Source of the DNA: DATASD01 sp035276765
Lineage (GTDB): Bacteria > Patescibacteriota > Saccharimonadia > Saccharimonadales > UBA4665
Reading direction: 5' to 3'
DNA: 64,000 bases
NCBI GenBank assembly: GCA_035276765.1
Contig: DATELH010000002.1
Span: forward strand, 620,001-684,000
The position numbers and the translations under genes were made by a program. The notes under the pieces are model-generated. The model had not been told where the DNA came from. It saw only the letters and a program-made list of their open reading frames with translations, and did no database searches. Positions 53,885 through 62,935 of the stretch are shown here, in pieces (the first letter of the stretch is position 1; the number at the start of each line of letters is the position of its first letter).

Positions 53885-55696
53885 TTACGCGCTGTCTGCG
53901 GCAGCGACCCGATTTACTTCTGTGAGCGTTGTGTAGCCTGCTAAGGCCTTCAGATATCCGTCTTGGCGCATCGTTATCATGCCCTGTTCTTGTGCGGCCT
54001 TTTGGATTTCTGCCGAAGTAGCCCGCTTCAGGATTAAGTCTTGGACTTTTTCTGATACATGGAACACTTCGTAGATACCCATTCGGCCTTTATACCCACC
54101 GGGGGCGCCAGGACTATCTTTGCCCTTGGTCAAAGTATAAGCTTTTTGGTCGCGAAGTGGCAAGGTTTCGTAGCCGAGATCTTTGGCAACCTTTTCGCGG
54201 TCTTCTTCTTTCTCGGGGAGCAAGTGGCCAATCGTTGCCTTAATGGCTTCAGTTTCCACCTTGTCGGACTCGTAGGTTTCTTTGTTTGGGCCAATACGGC
54301 GTACCAAGCGCTGGCCAATCACCGTGTTTACTGTCGAAGCGATCAGGAACGGCTCGATGTTCATATCCAGCAAGCGCGGCAAAATGCCAGCCGCAGAGTT
54401 AGTGTGGAGTGTCGAAAAAACCAAATGCCCGGTGAGCGACGCCTGTACTGCCAGTTCGGCCGTCTCTTTGTCGCGGATTTCCCCCACCATTACAACGTCG
54501 GGGTCTTGGCGCAAAATGGAGCGCAAGCCGCTCGCGAACGTCAAACCAACATCCCCGTTTACCTGAATTTGGTTGACGCCATCAATTTTGTATTCAACCG
54601 GATCTTCAAGGGTGACGATATTTATGGCGTCACTTTTGATCTCTTGTAGCAACGCATACAACGAAGTTGACTTACCGGAACCAGTCGGACCACTGGTAAG
54701 CACCATACCGCTGGTACTTTTCACCCCTTCGCGGATCGTCCGCAGCGCACGCCCCATGTAACCCATGTCTTCGAGTTTTAGGCTCGTACCACTCTTGTCG
54801 AGCAACCGGATAACTACCTGCTCGCCCCACACCACCGGTGAAATGGCAATACGCAGGTCGATCTCGTGGTCGCCAACTTTGATGCTAAATTCGCCGTCCT
54901 GCGGAATGCGGTGCTCGTCGATCTTAAGGTTGGCCAAAATCTTGATACGTGACACCAGAGGCGGCTCGGTACTCTTGGGCAATTTCAAAATTTCGCGCAG
55001 AATACCGTCGATGCGGCAACGGATTTTGAGTGCGTCCTGGAGCGGCTCGATATGCACATCGCTGGCGTGATTTTTGGCGGCGTATTCCAAAATAGTCGAC
55101 AGTGCCTTGCTGATCGGCGAATCCTGCACAATAGTCTTGATATTTTTACCCGAGTCGTTCGCGGCCGCCGCCGCTTGGGCACGGGCATTTTGCTCGATCT
55201 CGGCGGTTGGGTTGCCAATAGCACTAATCTCGCCCACTACCTTTTGTGACAAATTGGTCTGGTATTGGTGCAACACCTGGCGGATGCCGGCTTCGCTTGC
55301 CGAGTATACTTTCAGCGGGCGTCCAATTTTGTTCGACAAAAAGTCCACGGCCTGCACATTGTCAGCGTCGAGCATTGCCACCACCAAACGGTTCTGCATT
55401 TCACCCAAGGGCACAGCCATGTAGCGCTCGGCGATATCTTGCGGTAATAGCTCTAAAATGGCGGGGTCAACGTGCGCCGCCGTCAGGTTTACATACGGCA
55501 CTTTCGAGACTTCGGCAATTGTTTTGGTGAGCGCCTCATCGGTAACCACACCCGAAGACACCAAAAAACTCAGCAACGGAACCTTTTGTTCTTCGGCTTT
55601 CTTGCGTAAGTCTTCAAGCTGCTTGGTCTCAACAATTTTATCTTTGACCAGGGTATCCTCAACCTGCTTTTGGGTCGTGACGGATAAAACACTCAT
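53885..55696 (-). CDS. pilB: Pilus extension ATPase PilB/GspE
   Basis: 603 residues. N-terminal MshEN domain (residues about 20-180), then a GspE ATPase: Walker A GPTGSGKS, TLEDPVEYKI, VMVGEIRDKETAELA and FSTLHTNSA. It polymerises pilin. The usual tetracysteine zinc motif near RRI..G..YKGRMG is not present: only YESDKVETEAIKATIGHLLPE-type sequence lies between RRIGPNKE and GYKGRMGIYEVF. It fits a zinc-free PilB variant. It starts 16 bases after the 84-residue gene. Confidence 0.93.
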   Translation of the reverse strand: MSVLSVTTQKQVEDTLVKDKIVETKQLEDLRKKAEEQKVPLLSFLVSSGVVTDEALTKTIAEVSKVPYVNLTAAHVDPAILELLPQDIAERYMAVPLGEMQNRLVVAMLDADNVQAVDFLSNKIGRPLKVYSASEAGIRQVLHQYQTNLSQKVVGEISAIGNPTAEIEQNARAQAAAAANDSGKNIKTIVQDSPISKALSTILEYAAKNHASDVHIEPLQDALKIRCRIDGILREILKLPKSTEPPLVSRIKILANLKIDEHRIPQDGEFSIKVGDHEIDLRIAISPVVWGEQVVIRLLDKSGTSLKLEDMGYMGRALRTIREGVKSTSGMVLTSGPTGSGKSTSLYALLQEIKSDAINIVTLEDPVEYKIDGVNQIQVNGDVGLTFASGLRSILRQDPDVVMVGEIRDKETAELAVQASLTGHLVFSTLHTNSAAGILPRLLDMNIEPFLIASTVNTVIGQRLVRRIGPNKETYESDKVETEAIKATIGHLLPEKEEDREKVAKDLGYETLPLRDQKAYTLTKGKDSPGAPGGYKGRMGIYEVFHVSEKVQDLILKRATSAEIQKAAQEQGMITMRQDGYLKALAGYTTLTEVNRVAAADSA

Positions 55697-55712
55697 AGCG
55701 CGTTACCTCTTT

Positions 55713-55967
55713 TTACTGGGACGACTGGCCATTAAACGGTGTTTGGTTGTTGTTGTTGCCAATTTGGATGAGCTGGGTGGGGTCAATTGAGCTGTTATTG
55801 AAGTACTTTTTGGACGGCATAGAAAAGTCGGACGTAATTGGGTCAACTACTTCGATGGTCTGTTTGCGGCTTTTGGGCGAAGCAAACAATATGTTAGAAA
55901 GCACCAGCGAAAGCACCGCGCTAATAAACGCGATCACGATAATCAAGATGACGTCTTTTTGCTTCAT
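55713..55967 (-). CDS. Small membrane-anchored pilus-locus protein
   Basis: 84 residues: MKQKDVILIIVIAFISAVLSLVLSNILF is one membrane helix, and the polar remainder (SPKSRKQTIEVVDPITSDF... NNNNQTPFNGQSSQ) should be outside. The ATG overlaps the pilO stop by 4 bases, so its place between pilO and pilB is fixed; it could stand in for PilP in a monoderm. No homology recognised beyond that. Confidence 0.7.
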   Translation of the reverse strand: MKQKDVILIIVIAFISAVLSLVLSNILFASPKSRKQTIEVVDPITSDFSMPSKKYFNNSSIDPTQLIQIGNNNNQTPFNGQSSQ

Positions 55968-56638
55968 TTCACTACCTCAGTCTTGATGTTTAGGTTCTTT
56001 TCCGGCTGGTAGTAAGTGTTGGCGCCAATGGTGGCCATCATGCTGCTGTCTGTGCCGGAAAGCTCGACCGTTTGGATTTGGAATGGGCGGATCGAACGGT
56101 CAAATACGCTAATCAAGTTTTGCACAGCAGCGTAAGAGCCGTTGACTTGGATTTGGAATGGCATTTTGACGGGTTGCGGATTGCTACTGCTTTGATTGGC
56201 AGACTGAGCAATTTCGTCGTCAGTACCACTGATGCTCACAATCTGCAGGCCTTGGTCGTTGATAATTTTCTCCAGGCTGGTAGCCAACGCCGGAAAGTCA
56301 TACTTGCTTGGAAGGGCGTCGAGCGTAACCTTGCTGTTATCGCCGTCGTTGGCGCCAGTGCCCTGCGGGTTGCCGCCAATCAAATTTAGCGGCGTATTGA
56401 CGAAAGTCTTGTATGAATTTACCAGAGTATCGCGCGCGCTTAGGTCGGATTTTAGCTGCGCCACGGCCTTCTTTTTGCCGGAAATCACCTTATTTTGATA
56501 GGCCATTTGGCCAATCAACGACTTCGCCGCAAACAGCGCAAAAACTACCACGAACGCCGCAACAGCAGTTGCCACTACAATGCGCTTGTTTGCTTTGGTG
56601 ATAAGGTTTCGCTTGGTGATTGATTGTGTTCTTGCCAT
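55964..56638 (-). CDS. pilO: Pilus alignment protein PilO
   Basis: 224 residues. One N-terminal membrane helix (about 20-45), a coiled-coil (GKKKAVAQLKSDLSARDTLVNSYKTFV) and a ferredoxin-like C-terminal domain: LEKIINDQGLQIVSISG, PFQIQVNGSYAAVQNLISVFDRSIRPF. PilN and PilO pair on the outer side to link PilM with the pilus. The gene order pilM-pilN-pilO is conserved. Confidence 0.85.
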   Translation of the reverse strand: MARTQSITKRNLITKANKRIVVATAVAAFVVVFALFAAKSLIGQMAYQNKVISGKKKAVAQLKSDLSARDTLVNSYKTFVNTPLNLIGGNPQGTGANDGDNSKVTLDALPSKYDFPALATSLEKIINDQGLQIVSISGTDDEIAQSANQSSSNPQPVKMPFQIQVNGSYAAVQNLISVFDRSIRPFQIQTVELSGTDSSMMATIGANTYYQPEKNLNIKTEVVK

Positions 56639-56646
56639 ATTTATAC

Positions 56647-57330
56647 CTATTGCCCGCCCGATGAACTTGAACCTTGGAATAGCGCGGTTGGTTTTTCAAC
56701 TGCCGATCGAGTGCTGATGATGTTTGGCACATTCAGCGTGACATCACTCTGTTCGCTAAAGATCGCTTGATCGAATTTGGCCGTTATAGTGTACGTTGCA
56801 CCCTTTTTGTCGCGCGAAAAGTTGGTAAGCACTACGTCCGAAAAGGCTGCTTTACTCCCTGATGCACCTTCCTTTAGCGTGTAGGTGGTAAATTTCAGTG
56901 TATCGGTAAAGGTGTTGACGGTGTCCACCGTACCGGCAGCGCCGGCAATCACAATCTGGTTTTGCGAAAAATCAACGTTCAGTTTTGAAATGCTCACTGC
57001 CGACGGCGTAAGTTGGCTCAAGAAACCAGCCATCCGGGTTGCCACTGCCTTTTGGTCGTGTAGTTTTGGCAAGGCGTTCAGCTGGTTTTGCACGGTCAAA
57101 ATTTTGTTTAGATTGGGCGTTGACTGCAATTCGTGTGAGCTCGATTTGATGTCCTTATTGAGGTCGCTCAGGTTCTTTTTTTGCACTCCGTACACAATCC
57201 CCACTAAAAGCATAACGATCGCAATGCCGGCAATCGTCGCAAGTGTGGAAACCGTCACTACCAACTGCTCTTGACGGCGCGCCTTCAGGTATTGGATTTT
57301 GACATCTGGCAATAGGTTAAATTGGACCAT
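56647..57330 (-). CDS. pilN: Pilus alignment protein PilN
   Basis: 227 residues. The NLLPD motif at the start (MVQFNLLPDVK) binds PilM in the cytoplasm; a membrane helix (about 23-47), coiled coil and ferredoxin-like domain (VSISKLNVDFSQNQIVIAGAAG) follow. ATG at 57330 overlaps the pilM TAA by one base. pilO starts 8 bases after it. Confidence 0.85.
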   Translation of the reverse strand: MVQFNLLPDVKIQYLKARRQEQLVVTVSTLATIAGIAIVMLLVGIVYGVQKKNLSDLNKDIKSSSHELQSTPNLNKILTVQNQLNALPKLHDQKAVATRMAGFLSQLTPSAVSISKLNVDFSQNQIVIAGAAGTVDTVNTFTDTLKFTTYTLKEGASGSKAAFSDVVLTNFSRDKKGATYTITAKFDQAIFSEQSDVTLNVPNIISTRSAVEKPTALFQGSSSSGGQ

Positions 57331-58370
57331 TACTCGTTCCTCTCCGCCAAGCCGGCCGCGACACCAAAGTGGTTCGATACCGCTAGCAGTTCGTTTTGGC
57401 GCTCTGGCGCGAAGGCTACGTTACGCCAAGCATTGCCGATTTCAACCTCGATGCCAAACTTGTTTGCCAGATACAATGGAAATTCGGGCAAGGCCGAAGC
57501 GCCGCCCGTTACGATGATGCGCGCGATTTGCGTGTCGCCGTAGCGTGTCTGGAAAAACTTGATCGACTTGTCGATTTCGTTGGTCAAAATATCTACCGTG
57601 CCGAGGATGGCGTCATAAATACGGCCCTCGAGCTTGTCTTTGCTGAGGCCAAATTTGAATACAAACTGGCGTGCCTGCTTGTCGTCGATGTTGAGGTTTT
57701 GCGAGGCAGAACGGATAATTGCCTCAGCGCCAGTTGGGATGGAACGCGTGAGCCGCGGCGCACCATTCATGGTCACTACAAGGTCGGTACTTTTGCTGCC
57801 AATGTCGAGCACCATCTGGGGCACGAGTGCGTCCGGCGCAATGAGGGCACGCGTCAGTGCCAGATTGTCCGGCTCAAACGAAATCACGTCAAGCCCGATC
57901 GACTCGAGCAAATCCAGGCGCTGCTCTACAAAATCGTTTTCAACACTCGAAAGCAGGATTTCTACCTTAGTGGGGTCTTTCGGCGAATCACCAATCACTG
58001 CCCAATCGAGCTTGGACTGGTCGAGCGGAGTTGGGATGAGTGAATCAGCCTGATACTTAATAGCTTTGCTGAGCTCGTTCGACGGCAAGCGATCGAAATC
58101 GACCACCGTTGTAAACACCTTGCCGGACGGCACGCCTACCGACACGTTTTTGGTCGCCATTTTGGCTTGGTCGAGTAAGCCACGGATTACCTGCGCCAGT
58201 TTTTGCTGGTCGGCTTTGGAATCGCTCAAGACCACTTTACTGTCAACAGGTACATAGGCATAACGGACGAGGGATTTTGTTGGGCCATTACCACGAAGCT
58301 CAACGAGCCTCACCGCAGTGGTGCCGATGTCCAGTCCGAAAAATGTCGATACCCCACTCAGTAAACTCAT
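57330..58370 (-). CDS. pilM: Pilus assembly actin-like ATPase PilM
   Basis: 346 residues from ATG 58370; the longer frame upstream is not coding. GLDIGTTAVRLVEL is the actin-like phosphate 1, DIGSKSTDLVV (phosphate 2) and GGASALPEFPLYL (adenosine) follow. PilM binds PilN on the cytoplasmic side. TATAAT (58380-58385) ends 9 bases before the ATG and TTGCAT lies 19 bases further up, so the pilM-pilN-pilO-84aa-pilB-pilT-pilC run starts here. Confidence 0.92.
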   Translation of the reverse strand: MSLLSGVSTFFGLDIGTTAVRLVELRGNGPTKSLVRYAYVPVDSKVVLSDSKADQQKLAQVIRGLLDQAKMATKNVSVGVPSGKVFTTVVDFDRLPSNELSKAIKYQADSLIPTPLDQSKLDWAVIGDSPKDPTKVEILLSSVENDFVEQRLDLLESIGLDVISFEPDNLALTRALIAPDALVPQMVLDIGSKSTDLVVTMNGAPRLTRSIPTGAEAIIRSASQNLNIDDKQARQFVFKFGLSKDKLEGRIYDAILGTVDILTNEIDKSIKFFQTRYGDTQIARIIVTGGASALPEFPLYLANKFGIEVEIGNAWRNVAFAPERQNELLAVSNHFGVAAGLAERNE

Positions 58371-58379
58371 ATTGGCCTG

Positions 58380-58410
58380 ATTATAGCATAAGCATAGTAG
58401 GTTGATGCAA
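58380..58410 (-). promoter_or_regulatory. pilM operon promoter
   Basis: Minus strand: TTGCAT (58405-58410), 19-base spacer, TATAAT (58380-58385), 9 bases before the pilM ATG. Confidence 0.55.
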
Positions 58411-58434
58411 GGGGAAATCCTGTGTACAACTGCA

Positions 58435-60438
58435 TCACAAAACCGGCGGCAAGCTGACAACTGAATCGTAGGTGTCGCTTGAGCTAGCCGACGAACTGCC
58501 CGGCAAAGGCTGCGCAATCCATAGCGATGGATTGAAGTTGAACACCTCGGCGGCAGCGTTAGAGGTGTTAGTCTCGCTCGCGCTACTCTGGTTAAGCGTA
58601 CCGCTTGAGCGGAGAAGTTCAACGTGCTTGGCCGTAAAGCTACCATTCACTACAAGCTTGGTCGCACAAGTGTTATAAATGGTGTTTCCGGGGCTCGCCA
58701 GCGAAAGCGGCACATACGGCGCCGCTGCATCCGTACAGGTGTAAATGGTGCCGCCAGTAGCGCCATTCGGCTGCGAAATGTACGAACCATCAAGTTGGTT
58801 CACGGTACCGCCGACAAAAATATTTCCCTTTACGATAAGCTGCAAGTTCGGGATTTGGTCCACTGTCCAGCTGCCGCCATAGGTGATATTGCCGCTAATG
58901 TACACATCACCGGTTACATAAAGCGTAATGTTTTGGCCAGCCGCAAGTGTGCTCGGCGCAATTTTGAGTTGCGCGCCAGTGTAACTCGAAGCACCATTCG
59001 GCAATGTGTTCAGTGCCAGGCCACCAGCACCTACCACACCGACAGGATTGGCCGAAGCCGGTTTATTCGCGGCGTAATCCACATTACAGGGCAACGACGT
59101 GCCAAACGCATTGGCGTAAATACCATTACTTTGGTTCGCCCCCGTAATGGCGCTATTGCTAAACCCAAGACCGCTCGGCGTTGGCGCTGCGCCCGCTGCA
59201 CCGTGCTGCGCCGTTGCAAAGTCTTGCAAAGTATTCAGCACATAAGCGGCATATTGCGTACCGGCACCGGCAAAACTCGGTGAACGCTGGTTCCACCCAA
59301 CTACTGTCGCGTTAGCGTCTTCGGTGCAACTGGTACCGAAGCCGTTGCCTGCCGAGACATCCCCGCCAAACGCCGCAACATACGGCTTACTCACTACAAC
59401 CACGCAACTTTCAGTGCTCGTTGTCCCACCGTTTTGGTCGGCCGGTGTAATAACCAGCTCACGACAATATGTTTGATTCGCCCCCGCCACAAACGTATCA
59501 GATCCAGTTGCTGGAATGGTATAGGTTCCGCCAGGGCCAATTGGTGGACAGGCCACATTTCGGGATGGGTCCGTGCCGTTGTGGGGCGGCGTGCCGGTTA
59601 CATAGCCCGAGCGCACGATGGTGTATATGGTGCAAGTGGCCGGATCGCTAGTGCGCTGCGCCGGGTTGTTTGTAACGGTATATTTGAAGTTTACCGAGGT
59701 GCCCGGCTCTACGGTGCCGCTCGGCGTTGGCGTTACGCTGCCATGCAAGCCGTAAGTAAGTGCTGGCACGGTTCGGCGGTGGCCAATGGGGTTTCCACAG
59801 TCACGCTTAATAGCGTAGAGTGGCCCGCTTCCATCGGCAGCATAAATAACGATACTTTGGTCGGTTGGCGGGTCGTTATCGGCGTAGTAGCTCACATCAG
59901 TACCCGCGTTAAAAGTCAAACGCGTGTTGACACCGTCGAGGTTGTGCCATTCGTGGTAGTGAATAAGCCCCTGCGCATCGTATTGCTGCATTCGGGTAAC
60001 CCACTGCCAGTACACGTTACAAGCCTGGTTTTTGTTGGTACCTCCCGGATAGCCCATCATGGTCAAGATAGTGAACGCTGCGCTCGTAGCGTTCTGATCG
60101 GCTTGGTTTGGTATCCAGGTATTTCCTGGCTGGGCGAAATTCGTACAGCCCATGCGCCCACCGAGCAAGCCAGTTAAGTCGGCAACGTTTTCTGCGCGCA
60201 AACCAAGCAAAACCGGGCTGCCGCCCCAAGTATAGTCGTTGCCGCGATACAAGTTGTGGTGCGTTCCGGCCGCAACGTTCGACAGCGAGAAATATCCTAT
60301 ATCGCAACCCAAGCCGTTATCAGTACAAACGTAGGCGTTTGCTTGTGGCGGCCGTAAAGACACACCAACCATCACCAAGCTGCACAAGACAAATCCGGCC
60401 AACAAAAAGCGCGACTTTATTCGGGCAAAGTGTTTCAT
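58435..60438 (-). CDS. Large secreted protein of the pilus locus
   Basis: 667 residues. Signal peptide with a cut after ANA (about residue 35), then a Cys-rich region and an Ig-like/proline-rich stretch (GSVTPTPSGTVEPGTSVNFKYTV). The C-terminal ~170 residues have beta-strands (GDVYISGNITYGG, NLQLIVKGNIFVGG), an INQLDGSYISQ-like segment, LVVNGSFTAKHVEL and a final AAEVFNFNPSLWIA, a module I believe recurs in Patescibacteria surface proteins. It overlaps the downstream side of the TPR gene by 4 bases (ATGA). It is probably a surface or pilus-associated protein; a matrix or adhesin role is inferred. Confidence 0.65.
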   Translation of the reverse strand: MKHFARIKSRFLLAGFVLCSLVMVGVSLRPPQANAYVCTDNGLGCDIGYFSLSNVAAGTHHNLYRGNDYTWGGSPVLLGLRAENVADLTGLLGGRMGCTNFAQPGNTWIPNQADQNATSAAFTILTMMGYPGGTNKNQACNVYWQWVTRMQQYDAQGLIHYHEWHNLDGVNTRLTFNAGTDVSYYADNDPPTDQSIVIYAADGSGPLYAIKRDCGNPIGHRRTVPALTYGLHGSVTPTPSGTVEPGTSVNFKYTVTNNPAQRTSDPATCTIYTIVRSGYVTGTPPHNGTDPSRNVACPPIGPGGTYTIPATGSDTFVAGANQTYCRELVITPADQNGGTTSTESCVVVVSKPYVAAFGGDVSAGNGFGTSCTEDANATVVGWNQRSPSFAGAGTQYAAYVLNTLQDFATAQHGAAGAAPTPSGLGFSNSAITGANQSNGIYANAFGTSLPCNVDYAANKPASANPVGVVGAGGLALNTLPNGASSYTGAQLKIAPSTLAAGQNITLYVTGDVYISGNITYGGSWTVDQIPNLQLIVKGNIFVGGTVNQLDGSYISQPNGATGGTIYTCTDAAAPYVPLSLASPGNTIYNTCATKLVVNGSFTAKHVELLRSSGTLNQSSASETNTSNAAAEVFNFNPSLWIAQPLPGSSSASSSDTYDSVVSLPPVL

Positions 60439-60983
60439 TTCGCACCCTTCTTTTCAAGTTCGCTAATGTGGTATTGGTAAGTAGGAACAACGTCGTTGTT
60501 TACTAAGTTTTGGTCAGCTTGGGCCTTGGTGAGCGCCGCGCGGTAATAGTTGAGAGCCGTTTGGTTGTCACCCGTTTGTTGCGCCAACGCTGCGGCTGCG
60601 GCTAGCGAGTCGGCCGATAACTGACCTTTTTTGTTGAGCGCTGCGTATACCGCCAAAGCGGCGGTGTAATCACCCTTGTTGGTATAAACCGTGGCCAGAA
60701 CCAACTGTGTCTCGGTAGATTTGATGGTTTTTTGCCCTTGTACCAGCTTGAGGGCGGCGGCGTAATCTTTCTTTTCGAGGTCTTTACCTACCGCTGTTAT
60801 AAGCGCTGCATTGTCGAGCTGCGGAACGTCCGAAACCGATTTGTGATGCAACTTTATCCACGCGCCAAGCCCTACAGCGCCCGCCACTAAAACGGCGGCA
60901 ACAATAATCCAAATCTGGCGCTTGCTCAAGCCCTTTTTGGTAGCAACGACGGTTTTAGGGGGCTCATCAGTTTTATCAGCCAT
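60435..60983 (-). CDS. Membrane-anchored TPR protein
   Basis: 182 residues from ATG 60983. A membrane helix (about 22-42) follows a charged cytoplasmic part (MADKTDEPPKTVVATKKGLSKRQ), then TPR-like repeats: AALITAVGKDLEKKDYAAAL, TVYTNKGDYTAALAVYAAL, ALAQQTGDNQTALNYYRAAL. The TPR domain should lie outside and hold a protein partner; its stop overlaps the secreted-protein start, so that product is the likely partner. TATACT ends 10 bases before the ATG. Confidence 0.75.
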   Translation of the reverse strand: MADKTDEPPKTVVATKKGLSKRQIWIIVAAVLVAGAVGLGAWIKLHHKSVSDVPQLDNAALITAVGKDLEKKDYAAALKLVQGQKTIKSTETQLVLATVYTNKGDYTAALAVYAALNKKGQLSADSLAAAAALAQQTGDNQTALNYYRAALTKAQADQNLVNNDVVPTYQYHISELEKKGAK

Positions 60984-61068
60984 ATTACTTGCAAGTATAG
61001 CAAAAGCAAAAGCGTTATAGAACAACCTTTTTATGCAGTGCTATATCCGGCCGGAAACGCAATAATTT

Positions 61069-62898
61069 TTAGCGCAATTGCAATACGTCTTCTGGGCGGA
61101 TGTGCCGGGCAGCCTCAAGCGGATCGAAACCGGAAGCGTGCACGGGCATGTGATTCACTTCCATGATACGCACCACTTCCTTGTAGACATCTTTGTTTGA
61201 AGCGCCACTTGGTAGCGAATGCTGTGCGTATTGCCAGAGGGTTTCGCCGGCCGCTAAGTGGAAAGTCTCGGTCACAGGCTGTGCAGACGCGCCAGTAGCA
61301 GGAGGTACGAGCTCGAATCCAGGAATATGGAGGTGGTGGTCTGGATCAGGCGGCAAAACGTGGGGGCTGGGTATCGCAGGATGTGATGGTGTTGGGATGG
61401 CTTCGGCGGGCAATTTTGGTGCGGGATGTGCTTGGCCTTCAACCACTTGGCGGCCCATGCCCGAAAAGCTGAATCCTGCACGCCATGCCAAATACGCACC
61501 GCTGGCACCAACAAGCCCAACAGTCGCTATACCGAGTGCCCGACGCAAACCGCGGCGATCGTTATCGCCTGACTCGCGGCCGATATAGAATTCAGTGGCG
61601 CGGGTTGAAGCGGCGCGTCTTACACGGTTCCAAACATTTCGCCCTGGAAACGAACCTTTTTCGCGCGTTTTCGCTGGGGCAGCTTCTGTATTATCCACAA
61701 ATGGTGATTCATCTGGCCATTCTGCGCCTGGAGCGGCGTCAAAAATGCTGCCGTGTTCATGGGTTTGGCGGCGCGGTGCCTTTGCCCTCCGGCGTGACAA
61801 GCCAAACGATAAAACTGAACCGATTTTTTGAGCAACATTCGTTTTAGGCGGGACCGGTTCGTCTAGAAACGTTTCTACCCCTTGCCCCGGTCGTTCTTCT
61901 TGATCCATTTGATTAATAAATCCAAGGCCCACGCCATGTTCGAGATTCCAATCTCTTATGTGGTTGGCCGGAATAAGCATTGCTTCTTTCAATTGTTCAC
62001 GCAACGAAACGGCGCTGTCTGCCGAGAGTTTATTTTCGTGCAGGTCGATCTGTAATCGCCAGTGGTTCGCAGCTAGCACACGGTCGACAAGCGCTTCGGG
62101 GTCAGCATTTGGGTCGTTAACCCGCGCGATATGCATCGCGTTACGCATATCTGCAACCAGTATGCCTAGGTTAGAGCGCACAGACATCTCAGACACTGGC
62201 ACCTCGCGTTCCCTGAACGGACGCGCATTGTTTTTAACCGTGCCGAGCTCTACTTCATAATCGCCATCAGCTGGGTGGATTTTAATTGGCTCTGCCGCGT
62301 AGGGGCTGTTCTTTTCTTCAGGAGTCTTTTCCCTCTCAAGCTCATTCATGAGTACCGGAAGCGCCTCACGCGCCTTTGCAAGCGTCGTATCAAAATCGTG
62401 ACGCCCTTTCACAATGAGGGTACAGCCGGTACCGGGACGGTCATCCCCTAGTCGACCACTTGCTGCAGGAAACGATAGAATAGTGCGTTCCTCGGGTACG
62501 TCGGAGTTATCAGGCGTGTTATGGAATGATCCATGAAAAAGGTATGCTCTGCCATCTTCGGCTTGTTCACGTTGGCGTATTAAAGGATCAGCTATACCGC
62601 GTGGACCGTATTGCATTGATCGAGGCCGCAGTGCACTTAAGCCGGGCTGCAATACGAGCGTAGAGTCGGTATAACGAGTGACGACGTCTTGATTGGTATC
62701 ACGGCCGTATACATGGGTACCGGCATCGACACCAGGATATGGCGTGTATGCAAGCACATCAACATTAGGGGCTTCGCTCATAGCCTCGGGGCGCGGGACA
62801 ATCTGGTCGGGGTTGGCGTAATGAAGGCCAATAAGCATATCGTTTTCGGTACGAATCGGGAAGTTGCCAGCAGGCAGAGCTCTCTCAGCGTTAGTCAT
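61069..62898 (-). CDS. LysM-domain protein with large N-terminal cytoplasmic domain
   Basis: 609 residues. The first ~440 residues have no signal peptide or membrane helix; a single membrane helix lies at about 452-475 (ALGIATVGLVGASGAYLAW), followed by a Pro-rich linker (about 490-530) and a LysM-like C-terminus (FHLAAGETLWQYAQHSLPSG, about 548-609). LysM binds peptidoglycan, so the protein should link cytoplasm and wall. The N-terminal part, with an RGSFH..DTTLAKAREAL region, has no family I can name. A TTGTAA-N17-TATAGT promoter ends 6 bases before the ATG. Confidence 0.75.
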   Translation of the reverse strand: MTNAERALPAGNFPIRTENDMLIGLHYANPDQIVPRPEAMSEAPNVDVLAYTPYPGVDAGTHVYGRDTNQDVVTRYTDSTLVLQPGLSALRPRSMQYGPRGIADPLIRQREQAEDGRAYLFHGSFHNTPDNSDVPEERTILSFPAASGRLGDDRPGTGCTLIVKGRHDFDTTLAKAREALPVLMNELEREKTPEEKNSPYAAEPIKIHPADGDYEVELGTVKNNARPFREREVPVSEMSVRSNLGILVADMRNAMHIARVNDPNADPEALVDRVLAANHWRLQIDLHENKLSADSAVSLREQLKEAMLIPANHIRDWNLEHGVGLGFINQMDQEERPGQGVETFLDEPVPPKTNVAQKIGSVLSFGLSRRRAKAPRRQTHEHGSIFDAAPGAEWPDESPFVDNTEAAPAKTREKGSFPGRNVWNRVRRAASTRATEFYIGRESGDNDRRGLRRALGIATVGLVGASGAYLAWRAGFSFSGMGRQVVEGQAHPAPKLPAEAIPTPSHPAIPSPHVLPPDPDHHLHIPGFELVPPATGASAQPVTETFHLAAGETLWQYAQHSLPSGASNKDVYKEVVRIMEVNHMPVHASGFDPLEAARHIRPEDVLQLR

Positions 62899-62904
62899 AG
62901 TGCA

Positions 62905-62933
62905 ACTATATCATAAATAGCAGATAATTACAA
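62905..62933 (-). promoter_or_regulatory. LysM gene promoter (leaderless type)
   Basis: Minus strand: TTGTAA (62928-62933), 17-base spacer, TATAGT (62905-62910), 6 bases before the ATG. Confidence 0.6.
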
Positions 62934-62935
62934 TG

